Both the position numbers and the translations under genes were made by a program. From SXNM01 sp964586155 (lineage in GTDB: Bacteria > Myxococcota_A > UBA9042): DNA of 64,000 nt. Positions 16,956-25,613 of this stretch are shown here, piece by piece. The stretch covers positions 1 to 64,000 of the forward strand of contig CAZPHC010000007.1 of assembly GCA_964586155.1 (NCBI GenBank), read 5' to 3'. The notes under the pieces were generated by a model. That model did no database searches, had not been told where the DNA came from, and was given only the letters and a program-made list of their open reading frames with translations. Positions within the stretch are counted from its first letter, which is position 1; every line of letters starts with the position of its first letter.

Positions 16956-17702
16956 ATGGTGACCAAGTTGTTCGTCGGAGGCCTGAGCTGGGGCACCGAC
17001 GATGCGATGCTGCAGCAGGCGTTTGGACGGTTTGGCGAGCTTCGCGAAGCCAAGGTCATCATGGATCGCGAGACGGGCCGCTCGCGCGGGTTCGCGTTCG
17101 TCGCCTTTGCAGACGAGGCGGCGAGCGCCGCCGCCGTGGAGGCGATGAACGGCGCGACGCTCGATGGCCGAACCATCCGTGTTCATGAGGCAAACGATCG
17201 ACCGCAGCGCGGCCCCGGCGGCCCGGGCGGCCCGGGCGGCCCGGGCGGGTTCGACGGCCCACGCGGTGGCGGCCAGTTCAGTGACCGCGGGCCCCCGCGT
17301 GGCGATCGCGGCGGGTTCGGCGAACGCGGCCCGGATCGTGGCGGCCCGCAAGGCGGCGACCGCAGTGATCGTGGTGGCCACGGCGGTGGACCGGGCGGCG
17401 GCCAGGGCGGCGACCGTGGCGCCCCGCCGCGCAACGCAGGTCCGGGCGGCTTCGGCGGCGAGCGCGGCGGCTTCGGCGGCCCGCGTCCGGCGCCAGGGCC
17501 GATGCCAGGCGCCAGCCGCGGCGGTTGGGATCTCGCCCCGCCGGACGATTTCGGTGGCGGCAAGCGCGATCGCCCGCGCCGCGGCGTCCACGGGCCGAGC
17601 CACGTGGACAACCGCGATCGCGACGATTGGGGCGGTGGCGGACGCGGCGGACGCGGCGGACGCGATCGGCGTGGCGGCAACTTCGACGACTTCGACGAGT
17701 AG
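16956..17702 (+). CDS. Glycine-rich RNA-binding protein with one RRM domain
   Basis: The 248-residue protein has one RNA recognition motif at about residues 3-78, with RNP2 KLFVGGLS and RNP1 RGFAFVAF both intact. The rest is a long Gly/Arg/Pro/Asp-rich tail with GGPGGPGG and RGG-type repeats and an acidic end (NFDDFDE). Similar RRM plus glycine-rich proteins occur in cyanobacteria and myxobacteria and are often cold-induced RNA chaperones; here the tail is unusually long. The leader of over 100 nt contains a stable hairpin. The tail would be expected to be disordered and could drive condensate formation, which is inference. Confidence 0.85.
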   Translation: MVTKLFVGGLSWGTDDAMLQQAFGRFGELREAKVIMDRETGRSRGFAFVAFADEAASAAAVEAMNGATLDGRTIRVHEANDRPQRGPGGPGGPGGPGGFDGPRGGGQFSDRGPPRGDRGGFGERGPDRGGPQGGDRSDRGGHGGGPGGGQGGDRGAPPRNAGPGGFGGERGGFGGPRPAPGPMPGASRGGWDLAPPDDFGGGKRDRPRRGVHGPSHVDNRDRDDWGGGGRGGRGGRDRRGGNFDDFDE

Positions 17703-17756
17703 CCTCGTCCTGCGCCAAGGGCGGCCGGACCGCGGTCGAGCCCCGAAAGGACGTGG

Positions 17757-18848
17757 ATGCTGCGAGGAACGATCGGGCGATCGTGTGCATGGCTGTTGGC
17801 CACGCTCGCCTTGGGCTGCTCCAGCCCGGACTATGACCCGCCCACGCTGATCAACCAACTGCGGGTGCTCGCCGTGCGGGCCGAACCGCCGTGGCTGGGG
17901 CCGGCGACGACCAAGCTCGACATGCTCGCGGTCGGCTCCGACGCGCCGCTCTGCTACGCGTGGCAGCTCTGCCTGTTTGCCTGGAGCGAGGGCGGCAACT
18001 ACCGCTGCTTGGATCCCGAGCTGGCCAGGGATCTGGGCACGGCGCCCACCGCGGCGACGTCGGTCTTCGACCTGCTGGGCCTGCTGCCCAACGTCGCCGC
18101 CGTGCTCGAGCGCAAGGGCCTGCTGCCGCCGGCCGAGCTCTCGACCGGGCCCGGCAGCGGCGGCAGCGACAGCGGAACCGAGCCCGAGAGCGACAGTGGC
18201 CTGGAGGTCCAGGTCCTGTTCCTGGTCGGCGAGGCCTCGCTCTGGGGTGGCACCTGCCCGACGGTGGCCGAGGCGCTCGCGAGGCCGTGTCCGGACCGCA
18301 GCCGCTGCATCGCCGGCTACAAATCGCTGGCCCTGGGCATCGGGCCGTCCGGAACCCCGGATCCACGCGTCGCCCACGCCAACCCGACGCTGACAGGCCT
18401 GCGCCTCGGCCAGGACGGCGACGGCCTCTGGCTGCCCGGTGTCGTGCTGCGGATCGCCGCGACCGTGCCGCGCGAGCCGACGCTCGAGGACCTGCAGCGC
18501 GACACCAACGGCCTGCGCCTGGATCCCACCTGGACGCCCGAGAGCGTCGAGCTGGTCCAGCCGAGCGCAGATCCCGGCCTGCCCGACCAGCTCGAGACCT
18601 TGACCTTCGACTGGTATTCGACCGCCGGCACGTTCGACTACCGCGAGACGGGCGACAACGTCTCGGCCAACGGCTACCAGGCCGAAGCGAAGGCAGAGAC
18701 GGTCGACGGCGCGGCGGTGCGCTTCTGGCTCGTCGTCCGCGACAGCCGGGGCGGCGCCGACTGGCTCAGCCGCGACGCCGTGATCGCGACCCTGGCGGAC
18801 GATTGCGTCGCCGCGCTGCCGGGGGCCGCGACATGCATCGCGCGATGA
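17757..18848 (+). CDS. Lipoprotein of unknown function
   Basis: I do not recognise a family. The 363-residue protein has a lipoprotein signal peptide ending in LALGC, so Cys21 would be lipidated. The mature protein has several Cys residues, a Gly/Ser/Asp/Glu-rich linker at about 125-148, and then predicted beta-rich segments such as TLTFDWYSTAGTFDYRETGDN, as in surface proteins with Ig-like folds. AAAGGA lies upstream of the ATG at 17757. The gene overlaps the TonB-dependent receptor gene by 16 bp, so it is probably an outer-membrane or periplasmic partner of that receptor. Confidence 0.7.
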   Translation: MLRGTIGRSCAWLLATLALGCSSPDYDPPTLINQLRVLAVRAEPPWLGPATTKLDMLAVGSDAPLCYAWQLCLFAWSEGGNYRCLDPELARDLGTAPTAATSVFDLLGLLPNVAAVLERKGLLPPAELSTGPGSGGSDSGTEPESDSGLEVQVLFLVGEASLWGGTCPTVAEALARPCPDRSRCIAGYKSLALGIGPSGTPDPRVAHANPTLTGLRLGQDGDGLWLPGVVLRIAATVPREPTLEDLQRDTNGLRLDPTWTPESVELVQPSADPGLPDQLETLTFDWYSTAGTFDYRETGDNVSANGYQAEAKAETVDGAAVRFWLVVRDSRGGADWLSRDAVIATLADDCVAALPGAATCIAR

Positions 18849-21469
18849 CGGCCCGGCCCCTCGCGGCGACGCTCTGCGCGATCGTCTGCGTCGCCGCCCC
18901 CCTGCTGGCGGTGACGGGCGCATGGGCAGCGCCGCGCAAGACCGTGCCCGCGTTGCCGTTGCTCCCGCCCTCCCTGGTCGAGGATGCCGCGCCGGCGTAC
19001 CCAGCCGCGATGCGCGGTCGCGGCCTCGGCGGCCGGGTCGTGGTCGAGCTCGACGTGCAGCCCGACGGCACGACCGGCAAGATCGCGGTCGTCGAGTCGG
19101 CTGGCCCGGCGTTCGACGAGGCGGCGACCGAGGCGGCGACGCGCCTACGCTTTGCGCCGGCGACCCGCGGCGGCGTGGCGGTCGCCGTCCGCATCCGATT
19201 CGCCTTCCGCTTCGACGCGGACGTCACGGGCAACCGTCGCGGCCGCAGCGCCGGCCTTGGCCGCTACGACCGGCGCAGCGAGGCGCGCAACCCCGGCGGC
19301 TTCGAATCCCTTCGCGGGCGCGTGCTCGAGCGTGGCAACGGCAGGCCCGTGGCGGGCGTGCTGGTGCTGCTGCCGGGCGTCGGCCAGGAGACGACCACCG
19401 ACGCGGACGGCGGCTTCGCCTTTGGCGCCCTGCCCGCAGGCAAGCACCGCGTCCAGTTCGAGAGCGTCGAGCACAAGAAGGCAAGCCGCTCGGTGACCAT
19501 CGAAGACGGCAAGACGGCCGACCTCGCCCTGCGCATCGAGCGCCTGTCGTACGTCCTGTACCGGGCGACGGCGATCGCACCCCCGGCACCCGGCGAGATG
19601 GCGCGACGCGAGCTCTCGGCCGAGGAGATCCAACGCGTCCCCGGCGTCTACGGCGACAGCTTCAAGGTCGTGCAGAACCTGCCGGGCGTCGCGCGCGCTC
19701 CGGCGATCTCCGGCGCCATCATCGTGCGCGGCTCGGCGCCAGGCGATACGCAGATCCTGGTCGAAGGCGTGCGGGTGCCGGCGATCTACCACTTCGGCGG
19801 CGTCTACTCGGTGATGAACACCGACCTGCTCGAGGGCATCGACTTCATGCCCGGCGGTTTTGGCGCGCGCTACGGCCGCAAGACCGGCGGCGTGCTCGAG
19901 GCGCGGCTGCGCCTGGCGCGCAGCGAGGAGCCCTGGCACGGCTACGTCGAGTCGAACGTCTTCCACACCGGCATGCTGCTCGGCGGGCCGATCGGCTCGA
20001 AGACGCGCATCACGTTCGCCGCGCGGCGCTCGTACATCGACGCCGTGCTCGCCGCGGTGGTGCCCGACGGCGTGCTGCCGTTCACGGTGGCGCCGCGCTA
20101 CTGGGACTACCAACTCAAGCTCGACCACGCCTTCAGCCGCGATCTGGACGCCACCTTGCTCGTGCTCGGCAGCGACGACGCGCTCTCGCTGGTGGTCGAC
20201 CGCCCGCCGCCCGGGTTCGGCAGCGCCAACGCCTCGCTGGCGGCGCAGACGGGCTTCCACGGCGGCGTCGCCCTGCTCCGCTGGCGCGGCAAGGACGTCG
20301 AGATGCGCAGCACGCTCGGCCTGATCCGCGCGGGCCTGAGCTTCGGCTTCGGCGAGCTGTTCCAGGTCGAGGCGCGCAGCTGGCAGCTGACGATGCGCCA
20401 TGACGTGCGGCTGTGGCCTGGCCAGCCGATCGAGCTGCGCACCGGCCTCGACCTCTACAACGAGCCCTACGTCGCCGACGTGCGCCTGCCGCCGCAGGCC
20501 GCCGATGTCGGCGAGGGCGCCGACGCCGAGGCCGGACGGCGCGTGTTCTCGGTCGACACCAACCTGCTGCAGCCGGCGCTCTGGCTCGACGTCGTGTTCC
20601 GGATGCACCCCAAGCTCGAGGTCGTGCCCGGCGTGCGCCTCGACGCCTACCGCGACGGCCTGCGCGGCGAGACGCTGCTGCCGCGCCTGAACCTGCGCTA
20701 CCAGGCGACCGACAGCATCACGTTCAAGGCTGCGACCGGCGTGCTGAGCCAGCCGCCCGACGCGCAGCAGGTCGTCGAGCGCTTTGGCAACCCGCAGCTG
20801 CTGCCGTTCCGCTCGTGGGAGTACTCGGCCGGCGTGGAGTGGTCGCTCGGCGAGCGCTTCAGCATCGACCTGCAGGGCTTCCACAAGACGCTCTGGGACC
20901 GCGTCGTCGGCCCGAAGGAGCCCTGGCGCGGCCTGGCCTGGGAGAACGCGGGCCGCGGCCGGATCGTCGGCATGGAGCTGCTGGCCCGCCATCGCCCGGT
21001 GGGTCGGTTCTTTGGCTGGATCGCCTACACGCTGATGCGCGGCACCGAGACGCCGCACCCCGGCGACGCCGAGCGCCTGCTCGAATGGGACCAGGCGCAT
21101 ATCCTGACGGCCGTCGGCTCGTACAAGCTGCCGCGCAACTGGGAGCTCTCGGCGCGTTTCCGGCTCGTCTCCGGCAACCCGTACACGGGCATCGCGACGG
21201 CGGTCTACGACGCCAACGACAACGACTACGACTTCGTCTCGTCGGCATGCCTGCAATGCCAACGGATGCCGGCCTTCCACCAGCTCGACCTTCGGGTCGA
21301 CCGCAAGTGGATCTACGAGAGCTGGATGCTCGGCGTCTACCTGGACGTGCAGAACGTCTACAATCGGCAGAACCCCGAGGCGATCAACTACAATTTCGAC
21401 GCCCAGCGCTCGGCGTACCAATCGCTGCTGCCGATCATCCCGAGTCTCGGCGTGCGCGGGGAGTTCTGA
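18833..21469 (+). CDS. TonB-dependent receptor with an N-terminal TonB C-terminal-like domain
   Basis: The 878-residue protein has a signal peptide (residues 1 to about 33, ending GAWAAP). A TonB C-terminal-like domain follows at about 40-125 (AYPAAMRGRGLGGRVVVELDVQPDGT...FAPATRGGVAV). Next come a carboxypeptidase-regulatory-like beta domain at about 155-235 (RGRVLERGNGRPVAGVLVLLPG), a plug domain (IIVRGSAPGDTQILVEGVRVP), and a barrel ending in aromatic F. It should import a bulky substrate across the outer membrane; the substrate is unknown. ATG 18833 is used; ATG 18845, which overlaps the lipoprotein stop as ATGA, is an equally possible start. The stop overlaps the radical SAM gene by 1 bp. 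Confidence 0.85.
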   Translation: MHRAMTARPLAATLCAIVCVAAPLLAVTGAWAAPRKTVPALPLLPPSLVEDAAPAYPAAMRGRGLGGRVVVELDVQPDGTTGKIAVVESAGPAFDEAATEAATRLRFAPATRGGVAVAVRIRFAFRFDADVTGNRRGRSAGLGRYDRRSEARNPGGFESLRGRVLERGNGRPVAGVLVLLPGVGQETTTDADGGFAFGALPAGKHRVQFESVEHKKASRSVTIEDGKTADLALRIERLSYVLYRATAIAPPAPGEMARRELSAEEIQRVPGVYGDSFKVVQNLPGVARAPAISGAIIVRGSAPGDTQILVEGVRVPAIYHFGGVYSVMNTDLLEGIDFMPGGFGARYGRKTGGVLEARLRLARSEEPWHGYVESNVFHTGMLLGGPIGSKTRITFAARRSYIDAVLAAVVPDGVLPFTVAPRYWDYQLKLDHAFSRDLDATLLVLGSDDALSLVVDRPPPGFGSANASLAAQTGFHGGVALLRWRGKDVEMRSTLGLIRAGLSFGFGELFQVEARSWQLTMRHDVRLWPGQPIELRTGLDLYNEPYVADVRLPPQAADVGEGADAEAGRRVFSVDTNLLQPALWLDVVFRMHPKLEVVPGVRLDAYRDGLRGETLLPRLNLRYQATDSITFKAATGVLSQPPDAQQVVERFGNPQLLPFRSWEYSAGVEWSLGERFSIDLQGFHKTLWDRVVGPKEPWRGLAWENAGRGRIVGMELLARHRPVGRFFGWIAYTLMRGTETPHPGDAERLLEWDQAHILTAVGSYKLPRNWELSARFRLVSGNPYTGIATAVYDANDNDYDFVSSACLQCQRMPAFHQLDLRVDRKWIYESWMLGVYLDVQNVYNRQNPEAINYNFDAQRSAYQSLLPIIPSLGVRGEF

Positions 21470-22308
21470 TGCTGCAGACGACCGACCACAACCAGGGTGT
21501 CGGCGGCTGGACCCACGTCTACCCCGTGGTTTCGCGGCGCGCGGGCGGCGTCTCGATCGGCGTCAACCTGAACCCGAACCGCGCCTGCAACTACCGCTGC
21601 TTGTATTGCCAGGTCGAAGGGTTGCAGCGCGGCAAGGGCCCCCGGATCGACCTGGACCTGCTCGAGCGCGAGCTGGACGCGATGTTCGACTGGCTGCAGA
21701 CCGGCGACTTCTACCAGCGCTGGGTCGAGCCGGCGCACCGCGTCCTGCGCGATGTCGCGTTCTCGGGCGACGGCGAGCCGACGAGTTGCCCCAATTTCCC
21801 GGACGCGGTGGAGGTCGTGCTGCGGGTGCTGCGGCGCCGCGAGCTCGCTGCGCTGCCGGTCGTCGTCATCAGCAACGGCACGCTGACGCACCTGCCGGCT
21901 GTGCAGGACGGCCTGCGCGCGCTCGGCGCCGCGACCGGCCGGCTCTGGTTCAAGCTCGACGCCGGGCGCGACGAGGACCTCGCGCGCATCAACGACGCCG
22001 CCGTCGGCCTGGCGCGGCTGCGCAGCAACCTGCGGCTCGCCGCGCCCTTGGTGCCGACGTGGGTGCAGACCTGCGCCTTCGGCCTGGACGCCGACGCCCC
22101 GAGCGAGTCTTGGGCCGACGCCTGGATCGCGGCGCTCGCGGCCGAGGTCGCCCACGGCACGCCCCTGCAGGGGGTGCTGCTCTACAGCGTCGCGCGCAAG
22201 TCCTACCAGCCCGAGGCCGCGCGGCTGCACCGCTTGGACGCCGACGCCCTCGAGCGGCTCGCGTTGCGGGTCCGCGCCCTGGGCCTGCCCTGCACCGTCA
22301 CGCCGTGA
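21469..22308 (+). CDS. Radical SAM protein of unknown substrate
   Basis: The 279-residue protein has the radical SAM cluster motif CNYRCLYC at about residues 40-47 and a typical glycine-rich SAM-binding segment (AFSGDGEPTS). The pattern VVVISNGTL and LWFKLDAGRDEDLARIN also fits the partial TIM barrel. There is no extra Cys-rich domain, so a second iron-sulphur cluster is unlikely. The ATG overlaps the receptor stop (TGATG), which indicates coupling. The reaction is not predictable from the sequence; coexpression with an outer-membrane receptor and a lipoprotein may point to cofactor or peptide modification. Confidence 0.82.
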   Translation: MLQTTDHNQGVGGWTHVYPVVSRRAGGVSIGVNLNPNRACNYRCLYCQVEGLQRGKGPRIDLDLLERELDAMFDWLQTGDFYQRWVEPAHRVLRDVAFSGDGEPTSCPNFPDAVEVVLRVLRRRELAALPVVVISNGTLTHLPAVQDGLRALGAATGRLWFKLDAGRDEDLARINDAAVGLARLRSNLRLAAPLVPTWVQTCAFGLDADAPSESWADAWIAALAAEVAHGTPLQGVLLYSVARKSYQPEAARLHRLDADALERLALRVRALGLPCTVTP

Positions 22309-22321
22309 GCGGCCCGGCCGC
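22309..22321. terminator. Short inverted repeat between convergent genes
   Basis: GCGGCC and GGCCGC are separated by one base, directly after the radical SAM stop codon and before the end of the convergent lipoprotein gene. There is no T-run, so this would be at most a weak or Rho-dependent terminator. Confidence 0.25.
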
Positions 22322-22335
22322 GTCGGGCGATCGCT

Positions 22336-23737
22336 TCAGGGCTTGCTGAGCTTGGTCCAGGCGAAGCCGCCGCAGCCCTTGCCGTCGAGATCCTTCGGAT
22401 CCGATGTGTCCTTGGCCTCTTCGGCCTTGGCCGCGGACTCCAGGCCGAAGGCGACGAAGCAGAAGGAGAAGCTGCCGTCCTTCGGCTCGGTCCAGACGAC
22501 CTTGGCGTATTGGTTGGCGGTGTAGGGGTCGTCGGCCGGGCTGCGCAGGATCGCGGTGTTCTTGGCGTTGTCGAACGCGATCAGCCGCGAATCGGTCCAG
22601 CCCATGCCGTCGATGTGCTCGGTGCCGCCGAACGCGCTCGACCAGACACCGGCCACCTCGATCGGCGCCAGGCGCGTCCAGGCGAAGCCGCCGCAGCCCT
22701 TGCCGTCCAGGTCGCCAGCGTCCGCCGTCAGCGTGCTCGCGGCGGCGAGCTCGGCGGTCGCGAGGCCGAAGTCCGTGACGCAATAGGCGAATCCCTTGGC
22801 GTCCGGTTGGGTCCAGACCACCTTGTTGAAGGCGCTGGGGTAGTAGGGATCGTCAGCGGCGTTCTGGGTGATGGCCGTGCGCTTGACGTTGTCCCAGCTG
22901 ATCGCCTTGGCCCAGCCGATCACGTCGGCGTCGAAGCGCTCGTTGCCACCGAACGACGACTGATGCAGCCCGGTCGGCTCCGGGCGGCGCAGGCGCGTCC
23001 AGGGGAAGCCCCCGCAGCCCTTGCCGTCGAGGTCGGTCGCGTTGGCGGTGCCGGTGCCGGCCTTCGCCTCCGCGGCGGTGGCCTTGCCGTAGTCGACCAT
23101 GCAGATGGCGATGTCGCCCTTGGCCAGCGAGACCATGGCCACGCGGGCGAACTGCCCGGGCGTGTAGGGATCGTCGTCGGGGAAGCGCACGATGATCGTG
23201 CCCTCCTCGTCGTCCCAATCGACGATCCGCGTGGTCGACGTCGGCGCATCCTTGGACGCGACGGACCAGCGCAGGCCGCCGATGGTCTCGAGGGTGTCGA
23301 AGTTCGAGCGCCAGACGCCGGTCCAACGGAGCGCGACGGTCGGCAGCGGCGGCAGCGGGGCTGGCTCGTCCGTGCCGTCGGCGGCGTCGCCGCTGGTGCC
23401 GTCGCCGCTGGTGCCGTCGCCGCTGGTGCCGTCGCCGCTGGTGCCGTCGCCGCTNNNNNNNNNNNNNNNNNNNNNNNNNNNNNNNNNNNNNNNNNNNNNN
23501 NNNNNNNNNNNNNNNNNNNNNNNNNNNNNNNNNNNNNNNNNNNNNNNNNNNNNNGGCGCCGTCGCCGCTGGCGCCGTCGCCGCTGGCGCCGTCGCCGCTG
23601 GTGCCGTCGCTGGCGCCGTCTGCCGCGTCGGACCCGCTCGTCGTCGAGCTGGCGTCGCTGCCGCAGGCCGCGGGCGCGACCGCCAGGATCAGGACCAGGC
23701 ACCACCGCACAATGTGTTGAATTCGCCGCATCTGCAT
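22336..23737 (-). CDS. Lipoprotein with SGDG linker and four DLDGKGCGGF repeats (contains assembly gap)
   Basis: The N-terminal part begins MQMRRIQ and has a lipoprotein signal peptide (LVLILAVAPAAC, Cys25). After that comes a Ser/Gly/Asp/Ala-Thr linker of 5-residue units (GDGAS, GDGTS), in which a run of 100 N is placed. On the other side the same linker runs into a region with four repeats of about 95 residues. Each has W.S.FGG.E, GW, an I.DN..TAI segment, DDPY, FxKVVWT, YC..FGLATA and ends DLDGKGCGGFxWTRL. Because 100 is not a multiple of 3, the frame looks broken across the gap; this is artificial. The repeat family is unknown to me. Each repeat has two conserved Cys, probably disulphide-bonded. 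Confidence 0.75.
23387..23620. repeat. 15-bp tandem repeat encoding SGDGT/A, interrupted by an N run
   Basis: The unit GTCGCCGCTGGTGCC (or with GCGCC) is repeated on both sides of 23455-23554, which is a block of 100 N. The real copy number is therefore unknown. It encodes the extended linker of the lipoprotein on the minus strand. Confidence 0.85.
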
Positions 23738-24201
23738 CCCCCGAAACTGGCAAGGGGAAGCGACGCTGGCCCTCGATCGGCGCCCATCCTGGGGACGATC
23801 GGCTGATGACGCATGCGACCGGCGCCGAGACGCCGAGGCCTGTCGCGACGCGAGCAGGCAGAGCCGCCCGACGCCCACGACACGCCACGCGATGCGGCCC
23901 CTGATCCACGGGGGCCAGGCGCCAGCCGAGGCCGACGCCGTTCATCTGGAGTTCCCGGCTCTGGCGCAGGATCGCGCCATCACGGTTGCGGGCCAGCGCC
24001 GGATTCCCACCGGACTTCCTCCCATCGACGCGTCGCCAGAAGGCTGCGCGCCGACCACCCGGACATCGCACCTCCGCACACCGGACGCAAGCCCCCCGGG
24101 CGTGGTCATCGACGCGCAGACTGGCGAGAATCGTCCGCGCCGTGGTGACACCTCGCGCAACCTGCGGTGTTGTAGCTTGCAGAGGCAGGGAGGAGGCGAC
24201 G
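23738..24201. other. 464-bp intergenic region between divergent lipoprotein and sigma factor genes
   Basis: No convincing gene or RNA is seen here. It should contain the promoter of the minus-strand lipoprotein and, near its right end, the 42-bp element described at 24130-24171. Short open frames across it are shadows without ribosome binding sites. Confidence 0.6.
24130..24171 (+). promoter_or_regulatory. Shared promoter element, copy 1 (ECF sigma factor operon)
   Basis: The element contains ATCGTCC, then TGGTGACACCT at 24143-24153, an 11-bp spacer and CGGTGTT at 24165-24171. A second copy with the same spacing is at 30690-30731. The layout is what is expected for -35 and -10 boxes read by an ECF sigma factor. 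Its position 30 bp before the TTG start of the sigma gene suggests autoregulation. Confidence 0.6.
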
Positions 24202-24684
24202 TTGGCGGTCGATACGGCAGCACTCTACGAGCGATTCGGGCCCATGGTCCTGCGCCGGTGCCGTCGCCTGCTCGGCGACGAGGAAGCGGCGCGTGACGCC
24301 ATGCACGACACGTTCGTCCGGGTCCTGGACCACGCCGATCGACTCGACAGCGACGCGCCGTCGAGCCTGTTGTGGACGATGGCGACCCGGGTCTGCCTGA
24401 ACCGGCTGCGCAGCCAGCGCCGCCGGCCCGAAGTCGCCGATGGGGACCTGCTGCTGCGCATCGCCCAGGGCGGTGATGTCGAGGCGGAGGCCGGGGCGCG
24501 GTCGGTGCTGCAGCGCCTGTTCGGCGCGGAGCCAGAGAGCAGCGAGACGATCGCGGTGCTGCACCTGCTCGACGGGATGACCCACGAGGAGGTCGCAGAG
24601 GTGGTGGGCATGTCGGTCTCGGGCGTCCGCAAGCGGCTGCGGACGCTGCGGGCGCGACTGGACATCTTGGAGGCGGCGGCATGA
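24202..24684 (+). CDS. ECF-family RNA polymerase sigma factor
   Basis: The 160-residue protein contains region 2 (about residues 5-75, FGPMVLRRCRRLLGDEEAARDAMHDTFVRVLDH and LLWTMATRVCLNRLRSQ) and region 4 (about 105-155, HLLDGMTHEEVAEVVGMSVSGVRKRLRTLRARL), with no region 3, as in ECF sigma factors. The TTG at 24202 is preceded by AGGGAGGAGG, which is the strongest site in the region, so this start is preferred over any ATG. It is followed by a single-membrane-pass anti-sigma-like gene and a caspase-like gene. The 42-bp element in front of it is repeated before the lipoprotein gene at 30780. Confidence 0.88.
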   Translation: MAVDTAALYERFGPMVLRRCRRLLGDEEAARDAMHDTFVRVLDHADRLDSDAPSSLLWTMATRVCLNRLRSQRRRPEVADGDLLLRIAQGGDVEAEAGARSVLQRLFGAEPESSETIAVLHLLDGMTHEEVAEVVGMSVSGVRKRLRTLRARLDILEAAA

Positions 24685-24728
24685 ACCAAGCGCGTCGACC
24701 AGAACGACCTGATTCGAAGGAGGAGACG

Positions 24729-25613
24729 ATGGCCGTCTCGGACTGGACCCTGGAGCAGCTGCACGCCGGCACCCTGACGCCGTCACGCGCGGCGGCGTTG
24801 CGCCAGCGGTTGGCGGACGATCCTGCCCTGCGCGCGCGGCTCGACGCGCTGGTGGTCGACGACGCCGCAACCCTGGCCGCCTTGCCACCGGCGCGGGTGG
24901 CGGCCGAAGTCGAGCGGCGACGGCACCTCGCGGCGTCGCAGGCCCGTGTGGCCCGCGATCGCGGTGCGTGGTCCGGCGGCGCGTGGCGGATCTGGGGGCC
25001 GGCGCTGGCCCTGGCCTCGATCGCGGCCTTCCTCGCGCTGCGCGCGCCGCTGGTCGAGCGGGGCGCAGGCGGCGCGGCCCCGGCGACCGACGGCGGCGCG
25101 GGTTCGGGTCTGGCGGCGTCGAGCGCGGGGGACCAGCTCGTCGACCGCGCCAAGGGCGGCGACAGCGCGACGATCGCCGCGGGGCTCGCGCTGTTCCGCC
25201 AGGCCGACGGGCGCCCCGAGCGCCTCAGCGACGGGGCGCTGGCCCGCGCCGGCGATCTGCTGACCGTCGCGATCCGGCTCGAGCGCGGCGCCCACTGCGC
25301 CATCGTCTCGATCGACGGCCGCGGCACGGTCACCCGCCATGCGCCCGAGACGGGGGACGCGCCGGTCCACGTCGATCCGGGCAAGCCCTACCTGCCCGAG
25401 CACGCCTACGAACTCGACGACGCGCCCGGCTTCGAGCGATTCTTGCTGGTCTGCGGCGACGCGCCCTTCTCCGTCGAGGCCGTCGTCGCCAGGGCGCGCG
25501 CCCTGGCCAGCCACGGCGCTGCGGCCGCCCGCGATCCCTTGGCGCTCGACGCCGCGATGCGCGTGCACTCGCTGCTGCTGCGCAAGCCGGCAGCGCAACC
25601 GGAGGCGCCATGA
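24729..25613 (+). CDS. Membrane protein, probable anti-sigma factor with extracytoplasmic sensor domain
   Basis: The 294-residue protein has a cytoplasmic N-terminal part with short helices (WTLEQLHAGTLTPSRAAALRQRLADDPALRARL), as in anti-sigma domains, a membrane segment at about 87-105, and a C-terminal extracytoplasmic part. That part contains a beta-rich segment (ARAGDLLTVAIRLERGAHCAIVSIDGRGTVTRH), which resembles DUF4384-type domains. The zinc-binding HxxxCxxC motif of many anti-sigma factors is absent. ATG 24729 is chosen for its GGAGGAG site; the upstream ATG at 24681 overlaps the sigma stop and is possible. The stop overlaps the start of the caspase gene (ATGA). Confidence 0.72.
   Translation: MAVSDWTLEQLHAGTLTPSRAAALRQRLADDPALRARLDALVVDDAATLAALPPARVAAEVERRRHLAASQARVARDRGAWSGGAWRIWGPALALASIAAFLALRAPLVERGAGGAAPATDGGAGSGLAASSAGDQLVDRAKGGDSATIAAGLALFRQADGRPERLSDGALARAGDLLTVAIRLERGAHCAIVSIDGRGTVTRHAPETGDAPVHVDPGKPYLPEHAYELDDAPGFERFLLVCGDAPFSVEAVVARARALASHGAAAARDPLALDAAMRVHSLLLRKPAAQPEAP

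Noticed and set aside
23387..23620. Possible CRISPR or VNTR with regulatory function
   Set aside because: The 15-bp unit keeps a coding phase and encodes SGDG; there are no spacers.
22853..23878. Frameshifted pseudogene around the N run
   Set aside because: The run is exactly 100 N, a placeholder; both flanks are the same linker and belong to one gene.
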